Below are positions 35,375 to 46,575 of a stretch of 64,000 nucleotides of DNA, piece after piece. Positions within the stretch are counted from its first letter, which is position 1. The number at the start of each line of letters is the position of its first letter. Position numbers and translations under genes: made by a program. Source of the stretch: Proliferodiscus dingleyae (lineage: Eukaryota > Ascomycota > Leotiomycetes > Helotiales > Lachnaceae); assembly GCA_003988795.1 (NCBI GenBank), contig QYAK01000006.1, positions 248,001-312,000 of the forward strand, written 5' to 3'. The notes below the pieces were generated by a model, which was not told the DNA's origin, made no database searches, and saw nothing but the letters and a program-made list of their open reading frames with translations.

Positions 35375-35760
35375 CGCCGCGTCAACCCATTGCTTCCGAG
35401 CCATTGCCCAACAGTGTTGTGGCGATCCTTTCCGCCACCTGGATGCCCAACCTGCGGGCCAAAACCTCCTCTCCATGTGTCTTGAGGCCAGGCTCTTCTC
35501 CGCTCCTCGGCTGCCTTCCACGCGCGGTCCATCTGCTGTTGACGAGCTTCCTTCCGTTCTAACTGAGAAAGATAGCTTTCGTATTCTGTCACTCGTCGTT
35601 CCAGGAGTGTAGACGTTGCTGACAGATTCGATTGCGAGGCATTTGACTGGCGTGTGAGTTCGGATCCCTGGTTGGTAGATCTCGTCGACTCGGGCTGTTT
35701 GGAGGAGTTTTGGGACTCTGGTCCCGCCTTCGATTGTGATTTTGATTTGAAAAGGCCCAT
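35371..35760 (-). CDS. Small basic protein with MGLF start and coiled segment
   Basis: Single exon, 129 residues, first ATG at 35760. The N-terminus MGLFKSKSQSK has Gly2 and Ser6, so it could be myristoylated. A Ser/Gln/Asn-rich stretch follows. A charged helix comes next (LERRVTEYESYLSQLERKEA), then a Trp-rich conserved-looking block (DRAWKAAEERRRAWPQDTW). The end is Gly-rich. I do not recognise the family. Its TAG stop overlaps the TAA stop of the Zn2Cys6 gene on the other strand (35371-35374), so the two 3' UTRs must overlap fully. Confidence 0.65.
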   Translation of the reverse strand: MGLFKSKSQSKAGPESQNSSKQPESTRSTNQGSELTRQSNASQSNLSATSTLLERRVTEYESYLSQLERKEARQQQMDRAWKAAEERRRAWPQDTWRGGFGPQVGHPGGGKDRHNTVGQWLGSNGLTRR

Positions 35761-36653
35761 TTCACTTGCGTGCCTGATATGATATATTGTGTTGGATATG
35801 ACGAGGCTCTCAAGGGGTCAGCTTGCGAACTTACCCCGGTTGATGGATTTGTTATCAGCGCGGCGTCCGGTGTTCTTGAGCCCCTTTTGTTTCGTTTATA
35901 TATGTCGTTGCTCAACCCCTTGGCAGGCGGGCTCCAGGCAATTATGAATGATGTATCGTAGAATGTCAATGATATCTATTCAGAGTTTGTGTCGTAGAAA
36001 CAATTTTGATGTGAGCAGCTGAGGTAACAAGTAGGTCTTGTAAGTCGCCGCGTAATCTTCATCAACCCCAACTCGGGACGATTACTCCGAAAATGAGGAG
36101 GCAGTCCATAGATATAAGATCAGCAGGAAGTGCAGATAATTGGTCATCCTATATAGTTATAGTTCTTTGGCGTTGATTTTGTTTAGTGAACGACGTGTTG
36201 TTGAGTAATACATTTTCCTCTTTCGGCCGTTAACCTAGTGAGCGCGCGCGATGGCCTGGCCGCGGCTGACTCCCACCTTTCCGACTGGTGACCAAGAGGG
36301 TAAAGCAACAACAAGGTACATTCTAGGACCAGTCTGTGTTGGAAAGAATTACCTTTCCGCGATGTGCGATAGGTATCATGCACTCTCGCTGGGAACGTGA
36401 TGCTAAAACAAAAAAGGCAACAAGCTTTGGAATACAGTGCTTCACGTCTTGAAATTAATTTGACATTTCGTACCTCATATCGTCATCTAACTTCGTAACC
36501 GCTCTTTACCGACATTTCCCATTTGTCCACGAAGCAATCATAAAAGCCAGCACCAGGCAGAAACGAATGCTTTCCGTCTAGCGGCGCTCAATTCGTAGCT
36601 TCGTACAACCTGTCCAATCATGCTACTACTCTCCTCCTACTCAATCAAACAAC
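35761..36653. other. Intergenic, no gene seen
   Basis: Divergent promoter region between two small genes; no supportable feature. Confidence 0.45.
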
Positions 36654-37010
36654 ATGGTTCTTTGTCTGACAGCAGACAATTATCGGAGCCTCGAGAACTC
36701 AGATGATGCGCAGACTGAAATCTGGGAGCTTCGTACGATATTGAGAGGTCCCACTGCGGGAAAACGTAGGTTTCGCATCATGACTTGGAGGATGACAGAC
36801 TGAAAGAGACGTATTTCAGGTATCGGAAACTTTTTGCCCAACGTATTCAAACCGCCGCGTAAGCGTAGAGCTCTCGGTAGCTGGTGGCATGTCCTTGAAT
36901 GCTCCCAGCCATCAGAGGTCAAGGGCTCACCCCAGGTTTCTGCAGCGATACTTTGGTCCCAGATCTTGCAGCCATATCCCGCCCAGTTCGAGTGTTGTTT
37001 GAGGTTTTGA
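36654..37010 (+). CDS. Possible small hypothetical protein (100 aa)
   Basis: Exons 36654-36765 and 36820-37010 join in phase. The 54-nt intron has GTAGGT at the donor and TATTTCAG at the acceptor. The translation starts MVLCLTADNYRSLENSDDAQ and continues through RIGNFLPNVFKPPRKRRALG to a Cys-containing end. Composition looks protein-like and there are no stops over 303 spliced bases, but I recognise no family. It is convergent with the four-TM gene, 35 bp away. The overlapping minus-strand frame of 116 codons looks like its shadow. Confidence 0.4.
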
Positions 37011-37045
37011 TGTAAGTATCTTGAACACAAACATACGCAATTTGG

Positions 37046-37707
37046 TCAATGGTAATATGGATTTTTAGTAAGACCGGTCGACTCGCTCACAATATATGCA
37101 TCAACCATACCCTTTACACGCTTTCGATCCAGGCGGAATGCATGTATAGAGTAGAACAAGGAGATAATGAAGGAGACACTACAACGTCATCGTCAGCAAA
37201 TCGATCAAACTACAGAACAGATATTCTCACAGGATAAGGGCAGTGAAACCAATAGCGACGTATGTATAGATAGCGTTATACTTGTCTGCACCCCAATTTG
37301 TCGTCTTCGCGTAGACTGTAAGGGCCACCACCGGTATCCACGCTACCAACTTCCCAATATTTGAACAGAGATAGAGTTTTGGATCCAGGACTCTGAATTG
37401 GAATTGGAGGACTTCGAGACATGTCACGAGGAGAAGTATACATGCTATGACGAAATCGAAGATGTTCCATCTCACACTGGTCAGCAAGCAGTCGACAAGA
37501 AAGCCGGAGTACGTACGATTGGACACCAGGTTTTACACTGTATACATGGCCATCACTAGTTGTCACTGTTCCTGGCGCAGGCTGGGTGACGGAGATGAGG
37601 ATTGCCAGTAGAATTACCGAGACAGGCAGCAGGAAAAGCTGAACGGCCCAGATGGGTACCAAGGCGAGTTTCGACCATGGCAAGTATTTTTGGTTGGATG
37701 TATGCAT
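37046..37707 (-). CDS. Four-TM membrane protein, MARVEL-like
   Basis: Exons 37707-37517, 37476-37231 and 37178-37046 keep phase and give 189 residues. The first intron is only 40 nt (GTACGT to GACCAG) and the second is 52 nt. Four hydrophobic segments follow the order expected of MARVEL-type or related fungal 4-TM proteins: LVPIWAVQLFLLPVSVILLA, WNIFDFVIACILLLVTCLEV, a third around KLVAWIPVVALTVYA, and a fourth YTYVAIGFTALILVSFIISL followed by a basic cytoplasmic segment. The loop after TM1 has GTVTTSDGHVYSVKPG. No function can be given. Confidence 0.65.
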
Positions 37708-39429
37708 TCTTACGGAAAGAAGACGTGACCTTGAGAAAGGAAAAGAGTTTGAATATGATTGAAAATATAGAGGAGAGCAGGTTCAACGAGAAGGAAATAA
37801 AAGGTTCTTACATGACCGGGAGGCTCGGGGTCAATGTACCTGACAGACGTCAGAAGCCAAGTATAGAAATCAGTCATCACGTATCAATCAGCATATGCTC
37901 AGCCTACGTTCCCAGGCTCTTCCAAATTGTGCCATAGCTAGGGAGGGAATGCTTTGTGCATCCCATTTGCATGGTAGGTAAGATAGTACGACGTCAGGCT
38001 GACGATTGGGGCTTTTCTTTTCATGTCAATGTCTGAAGCGCAGGTAGGTCCAATGGCGAGAGTCACTGCGCTGGATCCTTTGGCGAAGGGCGCAGTCTGG
38101 AACAAAAACGTCCTTTACGTAGGGTCTTGCCTCCTTTGAAGGAAGAGACGAGTTGTCAGCCCCAAGTGCGGGTCCTGTGCCTGGCCCTGCTGGTGGTGAT
38201 GGCGTACGAGCAGTACAGGACCTCCAAACTCCGCCCTAAAATCTGATGATCCATTATCAGCACTTTTGACGTCTCATACGACCCAAGGCCGTATAAAGAA
38301 TCTGCTCCCCTGCACCGCGCGCGGTGTTTCTATGTGCCAAGCAATCCACTCACCGTGCGTCTGTAGTAGCCTTCCTCTTGTTCGCACAATTAACGATTTC
38401 CTCAGAACACTTGATAGCAAAGTCAGCACCAGAGCGTGCAGCACAAGAACAAAGACGTTCAGGAAACGAAGGTATCAGAACTGATATAGGCCTTCGATTC
38501 TTCGCGCGACTATATCACGCTTTGGACTTTTGCTGTCGCTCAAGGTTTGCTCAAGAGCATTTAGAGTGTCAAAGTGATCGGAGTTGCCAAAATTGAAATT
38601 CCCCGACATCACTAATGTATTCATGGCACGCTCAGAAATTCTTCTAGTCATGGCCCTACAGCCGCTCACTTCCGAAGTTTCGAATTCTTGTCCTATCGCT
38701 TTCCATGAAATCAGTGAAATACTTTAAGCTTAGCTGTGCACAGTGAACGGCGTTGTCCTTTCATTGCATCTTTTATGACGCAATCGCCAGACAGATTTCA
38801 TGGAGGCGGCTCGACATACTCAAACAAGTTAGGGCACGCGAGAAGCAACGAGACAAAGATGATGTTGGCATAGGCGACTACTAACACTAACGGTATGATC
38901 CACAAGTGAAATGGTCAGTGCATAGCGATATTTTGATGTCAATTATTCAAGTTAAATGTCACAACCATTGTTTGCGACGAAGTGTTGACCCGGAACGATT
39001 TAGGAGCGTCGATTCTACGACTGGAGAAATGGTCTAAGATTGGGACGGCAAGAACATAGACTCTGGGATTTTACAGCAGCGTCGGTGAAAAAGTCTATAG
39101 TAAGGAAGCTCAGGAATGGTCAAGCGTCAAGACTCAAGAATGGCATGGGACTAATTCTTCAGATATCTCATAACATTCTGCATCAGAAGTACACTAGACG
39201 CTTGAATTCAACTAATTCACTCGTAGTCGGGCTTTTTGAGCAGCATATGAAGACTCAAATCGTCGTCATACTACACATCGTAGCTGCTCAACTGCACTTT
39301 GAAGTGGCCATATACGACATCCGAACGAATGAGAGTTGAATAGAACTATGTTCATAGAAATTAACCATGCAGTATTCCACGACTCCAAACGAGCGTTTTA
39401 TCCTTCCTTGAACTATCCTGCGATAATCC
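37708..39429. other. Gene-poor stretch
   Basis: Mostly no coding signal. A minus-strand frame near 38475-38651 looks partly protein-like but has no supportable splice partners. Confidence 0.45.
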
Positions 39430-41547
39430 TTATGATTTACCCAGAATCCACAATTCTGCATTTGATGAAGTATCACTCGTCATGTACAGCCTGTCTGAGC
39501 TGTCGAAGACCAGTCCAGCAGGCCTGAAGCATCCAGAACTGCTAGAGGGGCCGTTACCAGCACATCTTGTCACATCAGGGTTCCACATGATATCATTGTA
39601 TCCAGTGTTGGAGCTCACAGGAGCGACGGGCTTCCATGACCCATCGGTGCCCTTGGCGAAGGGGACCTGTACCAGCTTGAAGCCTGTGGTGGGGGAGCGG
39701 TTCCAGGATCCGTGGAAAGAGACGTACAAATTGGCATTTGCTCCATCAAACTTACTATCAATTGGAGCTGAGTGGGCCATGAAAATTGTTGATGGCTCTA
39801 CTATCTTCGTCTTACAAGTCGCATCTGTGAATGTGGAGTTTGGCGTGAGGACAAAAGGATCTCCGACATTGAGGCCGGTAAAGTCGCTAGCCTGCCATAC
39901 CGTGAAGCATGTTGGATATCCATACCAATTGTTATTTGGTGTCGTGATGTCTCCAATGTAATTCAGCTTCTCGGCAGGGTTGTTGTTGTGAATATCCTTC
40001 CCGCCACGCGTGAACTGGTCGGCACTGTTTTCAACACCCCAAAGCCTGGTACATTGTTAGTTCTATATTGCAGAACGAGGTTAGGGATGACCAACATGTT
40101 ATTAGCATCGAATGTTATTCCAACGTCATTGCGTAGTCCGTAACCCATCACATAGCCACCAGAGACATAGTTATATCCTCCGCTTGGAAGCTTAGAGATA
40201 TCGAAAACCTTGATGATGGCACGGCCTGTGGCTGGATTTATGCAAGGGGCGTCTAGATTTTCACTAGAGCCATGGGAAACAACCAAAAGATTAGGTGCAT
40301 GCGCACCTAGGAGTAGTGTCCGAGTGGTGTGCGCGCCGCCATTGAACATTCCAGTGATGACTGTCGCCCGTGTTCCCACTGTCTGTGAGGAAGCTGTGTA
40401 CGGCCATGAGTACACTGTTGTCATCGAGCTTGCATATAGTGTCTTGCCATCGGCACTAAATGTAATTCCATGGTTTAAGCTGTTCAGTGCCACCAAAGTT
40501 GCGCTCGATGTAATGCAACCATCTGCGCCAACCTTGTGTACTGTGATGCCCTTGCCAGACTGAACTATCAAAAGATTACCAGCTGAATCCCATACAAGAC
40601 TTCGAGGGCTAGTCAGGCCACCAAGGACCTTTGTAGCTTTCCATCCAGTAGCTAAAACGGAAGAGAACACTGGACTCCCTGCACCGGAACATGAGGAGGG
40701 GACTGTGGCCTTTCCAGTTGGACCCACAGCGGTGGTGCTTGTCGTCAAAGTCGTGGCTGAGCTTACCACCGGCGTGCTCGTACTTGATGCACCAGTGCTA
40801 GTAGCACCAGAGCTTGGCAGAGCATTACTGCTTACCCAGGAGCTGAAGCTCGAACTTCGCGCAGCGTTCAAGTCATGAGTCCATTTTCCAAAATCCTGGT
40901 GCACGGAGAAATCGGATGTATTACTTGAAGGCGTGGCGACAGCAGATCCTCCACGAGCCCAGGCAAGTTGAGTCGTTCCGGTCCCATTGAGCATATACTC
41001 GTTACCGTCATTGGCCTGCCATGAAGTACAGCCTTTGCATACCGCATTGAGCGTCCAATGTGTCGCGTTTGTAGTAGTACCCTTCAGGAGACTCAACTCA
41101 GCTCCATCGTAAGCCGGTGGAAGGCTTTGACCGCTATTGAAGAGTCAGAATTTGTCAAGTATTGGCTGGTGTAGTCATACAATGCAAAGCGCGAAGAGCC
41201 TACTGCACTCTTGCCATTTGGCCACGCGACTGTAAGAGGGTTCCACACCATGGTACCTCCCCAGGCGAGCCCAACCCAAGGCACCGAAACAGGCGCGGTG
41301 ATCGAAACGATGGCATCATACGGATCTTTGATTGTCTGGGGAAGAGCGACTCCAATGGAGATACCATTGGTTGGGTGAGTATATGTTTGGTAGCATATTT
41401 TAGTTACAGAATCGCAACTGGCTTTCGAGTCCACCTGCGCGGACACTGTGCTTGGTGAGTCTCTCTATGTATTGTTGGAAAGTGAGAGGATTTACCATAG
41501 CTCGCAAATACAACAGCACTACTGACTGACTGAACGAAACGCATCAT
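39430..41547 (-). CDS. AA8-AA12 PQQ-dependent sugar (pyranose) dehydrogenase
   Basis: Exons 41547-41496, 41445-41181, 41133-40096 and 40045-39430 give 656 residues. A signal peptide (MMRFVQSVSSAVVFASYVSA) precedes an AA8 cytochrome b domain: ICYQTYTHPTNGISIG, LAWGGTMVWNPL with a candidate heme Met, PPAYDGAELSLL, and ATHWTLN with a candidate heme His. A Ser/Thr linker (residues about 190-240) leads to the AA12 beta-propeller: GLTSPRSLVWD, LNHGITFSADGKTLY, MGYGLRNDVGI, LWGVENSADQ, DIHNNNPAEKLNYIG, APIDSKFDG, SFHGSWNR and a closing GLVFDSSDRLYMTSD. The plan matches Coprinopsis pyranose dehydrogenase but lacks the C-terminal CBM1. It would oxidise sugars outside the cell with PQQ and pass electrons through the heme, for example to LPMOs. 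Confidence 0.92.
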
Positions 41548-43921
41548 GAATTAAGTGGAGCAAGCACTCTGCAAAACCTCACAAGCTGCTGAAACGCAGA
41601 CGGATCTCCATTCTCTTTATGGATTACAGTGGTCCCCGCACCGGAGGCAAGTGATCCAATTTTGATCTGTCCATCTGGCAATATCTACCGATACGGCAGA
41701 GTGTATACTTGAAAGGACGGCAGCCTCGAGTGAAGTGTGGCAACTGGCCAATCTTCATCAACGATATTGTAATCCACAACTTAGCGATGCAACAATGATA
41801 TTAAATAACAACAGGCAGAAGAAAGCACTGAGCAGCATTCACGAGACTGGAGGCACTTTTCTCCATATTGCACCCTATTCTGGCTGCACGGTTTGAAAAT
41901 AAATAGCCTTCTCGACAGCCAATGAGGATAAACTCGTCTGAAACACCCCGGCAGTCGTATATGTCTTGGTTACTAAGGTTGATATTCCGGGCAATATGTA
42001 TGGGGTATGTGCTAGACACCAGAAATTAACATCTGGGGTGCTTGCCTTGTCTCTTGACGGAGAAGGACAAGACTCGTCAATGCAATATCCGGCAGTTGTG
42101 TCGCACCGCTGCACCACTCCTGCGGAAGGCTTGAATGGTCGATGAAGAACTCAAATAGCTTACGCAGACGTCACTCATAAATCGAATAGAGCCATGAATG
42201 ATCCAACTTGTGCTCTCGAAGGCTATTCTCGGTAGACCCGCGGCCGATGAAAGTTGTAAGTAGATGAGAGTCAAACAGAGACGCACCGCACCAAGCGGGG
42301 TCGCGGCAGCTTACCTAAGTAAAATAACCTTACTGGTGTACCACCAGCACCACTGGGGACTCCGGAACTTCCCTGCTCATGCTTAGCATTCCACATATAC
42401 CCAATACCCTAAGTCGACAGGCGACGTCCTCTCAGTATACATACTGTTGTCTTTAGCTTCAGTGTATCTCCCACAGAGTCTCATCCCCAGGTTAGAGTCT
42501 CTTTTGTCAGACCACGTCCAGCCTGTTGTCAACGATCGCAGCAGTATGAAGCGGCATGATGCGAGTGGGCAGCGCCAGGTCCAGACTATACTTCTGTCAA
42601 GTAGTAATCATCCTCGCCGAAGATGATATACTTTATGAGCTCGTCGCCAAAGGCTCTTGAGATGATCTGTAGAAAAGGTTGCAGTTTGTTCCATTTTGAG
42701 AAGCTACCAGTCCTCAATTTACCAGCTCTAGTAACGGATCCCCAATACACTTTATGTAACCTGCAGCCAATCTCTTCTAGTCACTAACGCAATCATAATA
42801 AAGACGAGAACGTTTGCGAAGAAGGCCGAAGCAGATGTTGATGGTATGTGTACCGTGGATAGTTCTCTCGTTCTATGGAGTGCAGTATGAACATCACCCA
42901 CCTCAATGCACCGTCCGGCAAACAGACTTCAGAGCCTTTGTAGCTTGCATTGAATAAGGAAGCTTGTCACTAGCGAAAGTTTGGACAAGCAGATGTCGCT
43001 TTTTGGAGCGTCTACGGATACACTAATCATGATGTCTTGTCTGTCTCTAACGATTTCGATATCCTTCTCCAGCCAGCGCTGGACTACTCAACAATGAGCA
43101 ACCGCTGAGATATATCGACTCAAAGTTCCAGAATATTATCGTTGAATTTATACAGAATTCGGTCGCAAAGGTGTTGCCCCAGCCCAGTTATTGTGTCGAT
43201 ATCTGGCAGATTCTCAAATTAGCCATCACATTATAAAGACCTTAGAGAAGGGACAGCCTAGTCACACGCATTCTATTACAAATCTCATTTAAAACTCCTA
43301 CCAGACCTTCAATGCCTGATAGGTCTGTTTGAGAGTGGAAATCCAAGCTTCTATTCCTTTCCAATAATCTAAGACTTGCTTCTCACGTCCTTAGGGTGCC
43401 TCTGACAAGAGGAGAAAAGTAGGACGAGCCATTCTAATGACCTGCTTACTCGCTTTTCATGTCTCCTTGTCCTATTTCATCCCAGCCTCACTGTCTCAAG
43501 TGAGTCCAATTTGTCCTTCCTTATGTTGAGCGTCTGGAGAGCAGTTACTCCTTCATACGCGAAAAGCGCGAATGGTTCTACATCCGAGCTATCTAATGTA
43601 CATCGGCAATCCATACTTTTTCAAGGTCTTTTGTCGAAGTGGCTCAGGCCGTGGCTCGCCCATGCTATCCGAGCGCTGCCTCCAAGACCACCGAGGTCCA
43701 GAGCTGCTGCCGGATCTTTTCCTCTTCATTGTCTGTGCAAATGCTTCATGTATGCTATTGGGCACAGACGTCTAGCTACTTAGTTCTGCATCAGATATGC
43801 TTTTGATCGTCTCAGTGTAGCTTCGCCCTAGACTATTGTCTGCAAGAACGCCAGTCCGGCCTAATTTCCCGGCGCGATTGGACAACACGAACATACTCTA
43901 TGATACATCAGTTCTGTATGT
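41548..43921. other. Gene-poor stretch, possible decayed coding fragments
   Basis: No intact gene found. Minus-strand fragments near 41875-42290 and 42370-42600 are Cys-containing and open but lack ATGs and consistent splice sites. They could be remnants of small secreted-protein genes or chance. Confidence 0.4.
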
Positions 43922-44188
43922 TTAAAGGCTACAGCAAATGACTGACTTGTCAAGGTAATAGAATGTAGGGTGATCGGATGGACAGCCAGCGTCCTTTTCG
44001 AGTGTGGCACTTGTATTGGGGCATGGTTCGCAAACCCCACCGTCGTAGTTTGGATATGCTGATGCAGAAGCATACACTGTCGATCCCGTCGGCGGAGCCA
44101 AGGTGCTGGTAATTGTGGTCAAAGTGGGTTGAGAATCGACAAGTGCCAGCATTGCCAAGGAAAGCCAGGTCCAAAAGTTTGCTTGCAT
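43922..44188 (-). CDS. Candidate small secreted cysteine-rich protein
   Basis: ATG at 44188. The unspliced frame gives 88 residues. A hydrophobic signal-type start (MQANFWTWLSLAMLALVDSQ) is followed by Thr/Ser-rich sequence, then CEPCPNTSATLEKDAGCPSD. It ends with two adjacent Cys (ICCSL). A possible intron (GTCAGT, ending CATACAG) would replace the last residues with another short tail, so the C-terminus is unsure. Size and Cys content fit an effector-like or wall protein; no family is recognised. Confidence 0.45.
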   Translation of the reverse strand: MQANFWTWLSLAMLALVDSQPTLTTITSTLAPPTGSTVYASASAYPNYDGGVCEPCPNTSATLEKDAGCPSDHPTFYYLDKSVICCSL

Positions 44189-46575
44189 CTTTGCAGCCCG
44201 GGTTGTTAGAAGGAATGCTGTAGACAAGAAATAAATGGACTGTGGCAACGAGTTTTCCTCTTGAACTTGAGGACTGGCGTACTAGATGGAAATGTCTTGA
44301 GTATTAAAGTGTGATTAAAATATTGAAGAAGGCTTCGACGAGTCTATTTTAATTTACAGGACGTGAAACCAGAACTGCTCTTGCACTTGGCGGGAGTGAT
44401 CTGTTTAGACTACCAGCGCTTATCGCAGTTTTACATCCACAGCCGCTATCCGCCGCATTCGATCCTCCTGGCCAACTCATGGCCAGCTATATTTGGTATC
44501 GTGGGGAGGTTGACACCTACGAGCAGAGTCCATTATGACTGGACAGATTAGATACAAGGTAAAACATGCGGCCCAAAATGCTTGGAATGCTTAATATCTC
44601 TCTTTACCACAGGAAAGCAGAATTAGGGTCCCATGAGCACCGAAATTAGCAGCTCTATTGTCTATTGTACTTCCCTTCCCCACCAATCGAGAGCGACTAA
44701 TACCAGGGGTGGTAAATCAAGGACATGTGAGAAGGTCCAAATTTAGAGGCGGCCGCTGTAGGTTTATGATGCTGCAATAGGAACCCACACACCTATGGCC
44801 ATGCATACCACCGAGCTTAGCAGAGACGAGAGGCATGCGGATTTTGTGAGCCTTGGTCGAGGTTTGAAACTGGTTGGCCGTTGACGCGCGGATTGCGCCA
44901 CGTTTGCCGCTGGGGTTTCAGACAGGCGTCGGAAGCGTGCAATCATTGGCTAGGCCGCGACGAAACCACAGAGAGAAACTCGTGAGGCTCTTCCAAAAAG
45001 CTATTTATGTCGTTAAGCCGCGTTTTCACAGACATATTGTGATAGCTATATCATTTTTGGCTGCCAGATTCTACAGATGGACCACAGTTCAAAGAGAATA
45101 CAGTTCAAAGAGAATCTGCCTTCTTCCGCTTAGGATCTAAATATCGCGATAGCAATTCTTCGGTCTCAAAACGTGACCAATAGCAGCACATGCTGTCTGT
45201 GCTATTTCTAGAAAAAATACAAGCATTAGTTGATTTTATGTGCATATCGCAACTTGTACGAGTCACAAACAGTTGCAGATTATCCAAATGCATCAATTCT
45301 GCGGGCGTAACTGTTTTTGTATAAGCTCCGAAAGGTTTCAACGACTGGCTCGGAGCACACCACCCAGCTCGGGTGAGTAACTCTTTCAAGCATGTAAAAG
45401 CCTGCACAACAGATACATCATTATAAACCCTGAGATCTATCGTGCGGCCCCGTGATTCACTACTACTCTACGTATTCGCCAGTTCCACAACGATTACAAC
45501 CCAAGGAAAACGCCCGAAAACTCTTCCTTTCTGACCTCCAGGTTGGAGGACAATCTTATAATCGAGGTTGATTAGTACCGGTATGATTTTCAGATGGTAT
45601 GATGGAAGTGGACACTGGTGAGATCAACCAATCATAAATCTATGGCTCGTGGAATCTAAAGTTCCTACTTCATTCCTCGACGTCAAGCGGTAGAGGCCTA
45701 CCGCCTCTGCTATTTAGTTGTTTCAGCAGCTCTGGCTATCTACTTAATTTTGCAGCATTCAGCTTAAACTGAATTTATCGGATGTTTTGTGCAGACACTC
45801 TGGACCAGCATGTCCAGGAGGCGATGGTAAGTCGAACTCTGTCTGAAGGTAATAAATTCTGTCTCGCTCTAGGGTCTTAACGTTGAATTGGATGCTCCAT
45901 AGTCCCTATACGAAGTCATATATTCTCCGTTTCATTCAATGGTGGTACTGAAATACATACAGGCGCGTAAACCAATATGAACAAGCAGAAATACAGGTCG
46001 TTTACTCGGGGGGAATGCTATTTCGGGTTTATTCGAGTTAGAAGATCGGTGCAGCTTCTCGAAATAGTCACAGATAGGAAATGTCCCATTGAGCGCCCCA
46101 AAGCCTCCCGATATTCATCGTTGCATCAATCTGATAATCGACGGTACTTGGCTGATCAAGCTTTTCTCGGCAGCATCGCCGAGCACCACTAGCATTTCCA
46201 AAACGTGGGCTGAGGTGAGGGCAAGCCACAAGTCAAAATCACTTGTACTTCGTACCTGTGCGGCAAGATCCTCTCGGCAGGGCTAGCAGGGAGAGGAAAT
46301 GCCCGATGACGATGACCCCTATGACGAGCCACTTTTTTACGTACCATTTTTTGATGACCGGACCGAGATGACTCTGCATTCCCCGTACCAGGCCGCTTGC
46401 TCGCGGTCAGCTCTGCATTATGACTGTTCGAAACTTGTCACCTATCTCAGCGTCGCAAGGGCCACAAAGGACGCCTTGTTTGTCCGGCTCCGACGTTGGG
46501 CAAGAGCCAGAACTTGATGTGACAGGTCTCTCTTCTGTTTCCTACAACATCTCTCGCTGATGCGCCAATCTCAGC
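44189..46575. other. Gene-poor stretch
   Basis: Several 60-100-codon frames on both strands without domains. Contains a 16-bp tandem duplication at 45084-45115 and a 7-bp-stem hairpin at 45687-45704. No supportable gene. Confidence 0.45.
45084..45115. repeat. 16-bp direct tandem duplication
   Basis: ACAGTTCAAAGAGAAT occurs at 45084-45099 and again immediately at 45100-45115. Confidence 0.9.

Noticed and set aside
38475..38651. Minus-strand frame starting MTRRISERAMNTLV that could be spliced to a Cys-rich segment
   Set aside because: The only joining intron would be 38 nt, shorter than any other here, and no family is recognised; kept as an unproven fragment.
42370..42620. Open Cys-containing minus frame (GWTWSDKRDSNLGMRLCGRY region)
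   Set aside because: No ATG and no consistent splice sites on either side; may be chance or decayed sequence.
45105..45407. 100-codon minus ORF
   Set aside because: No signal peptide, domain or good start context; surrounded by gene-poor sequence.
45687..45704. GCGGTAG...CTACCGC hairpin considered as tRNA or terminator
   Set aside because: Only a 7-bp stem with a 4-nt loop; no cloverleaf arms, A/B boxes or T-run.
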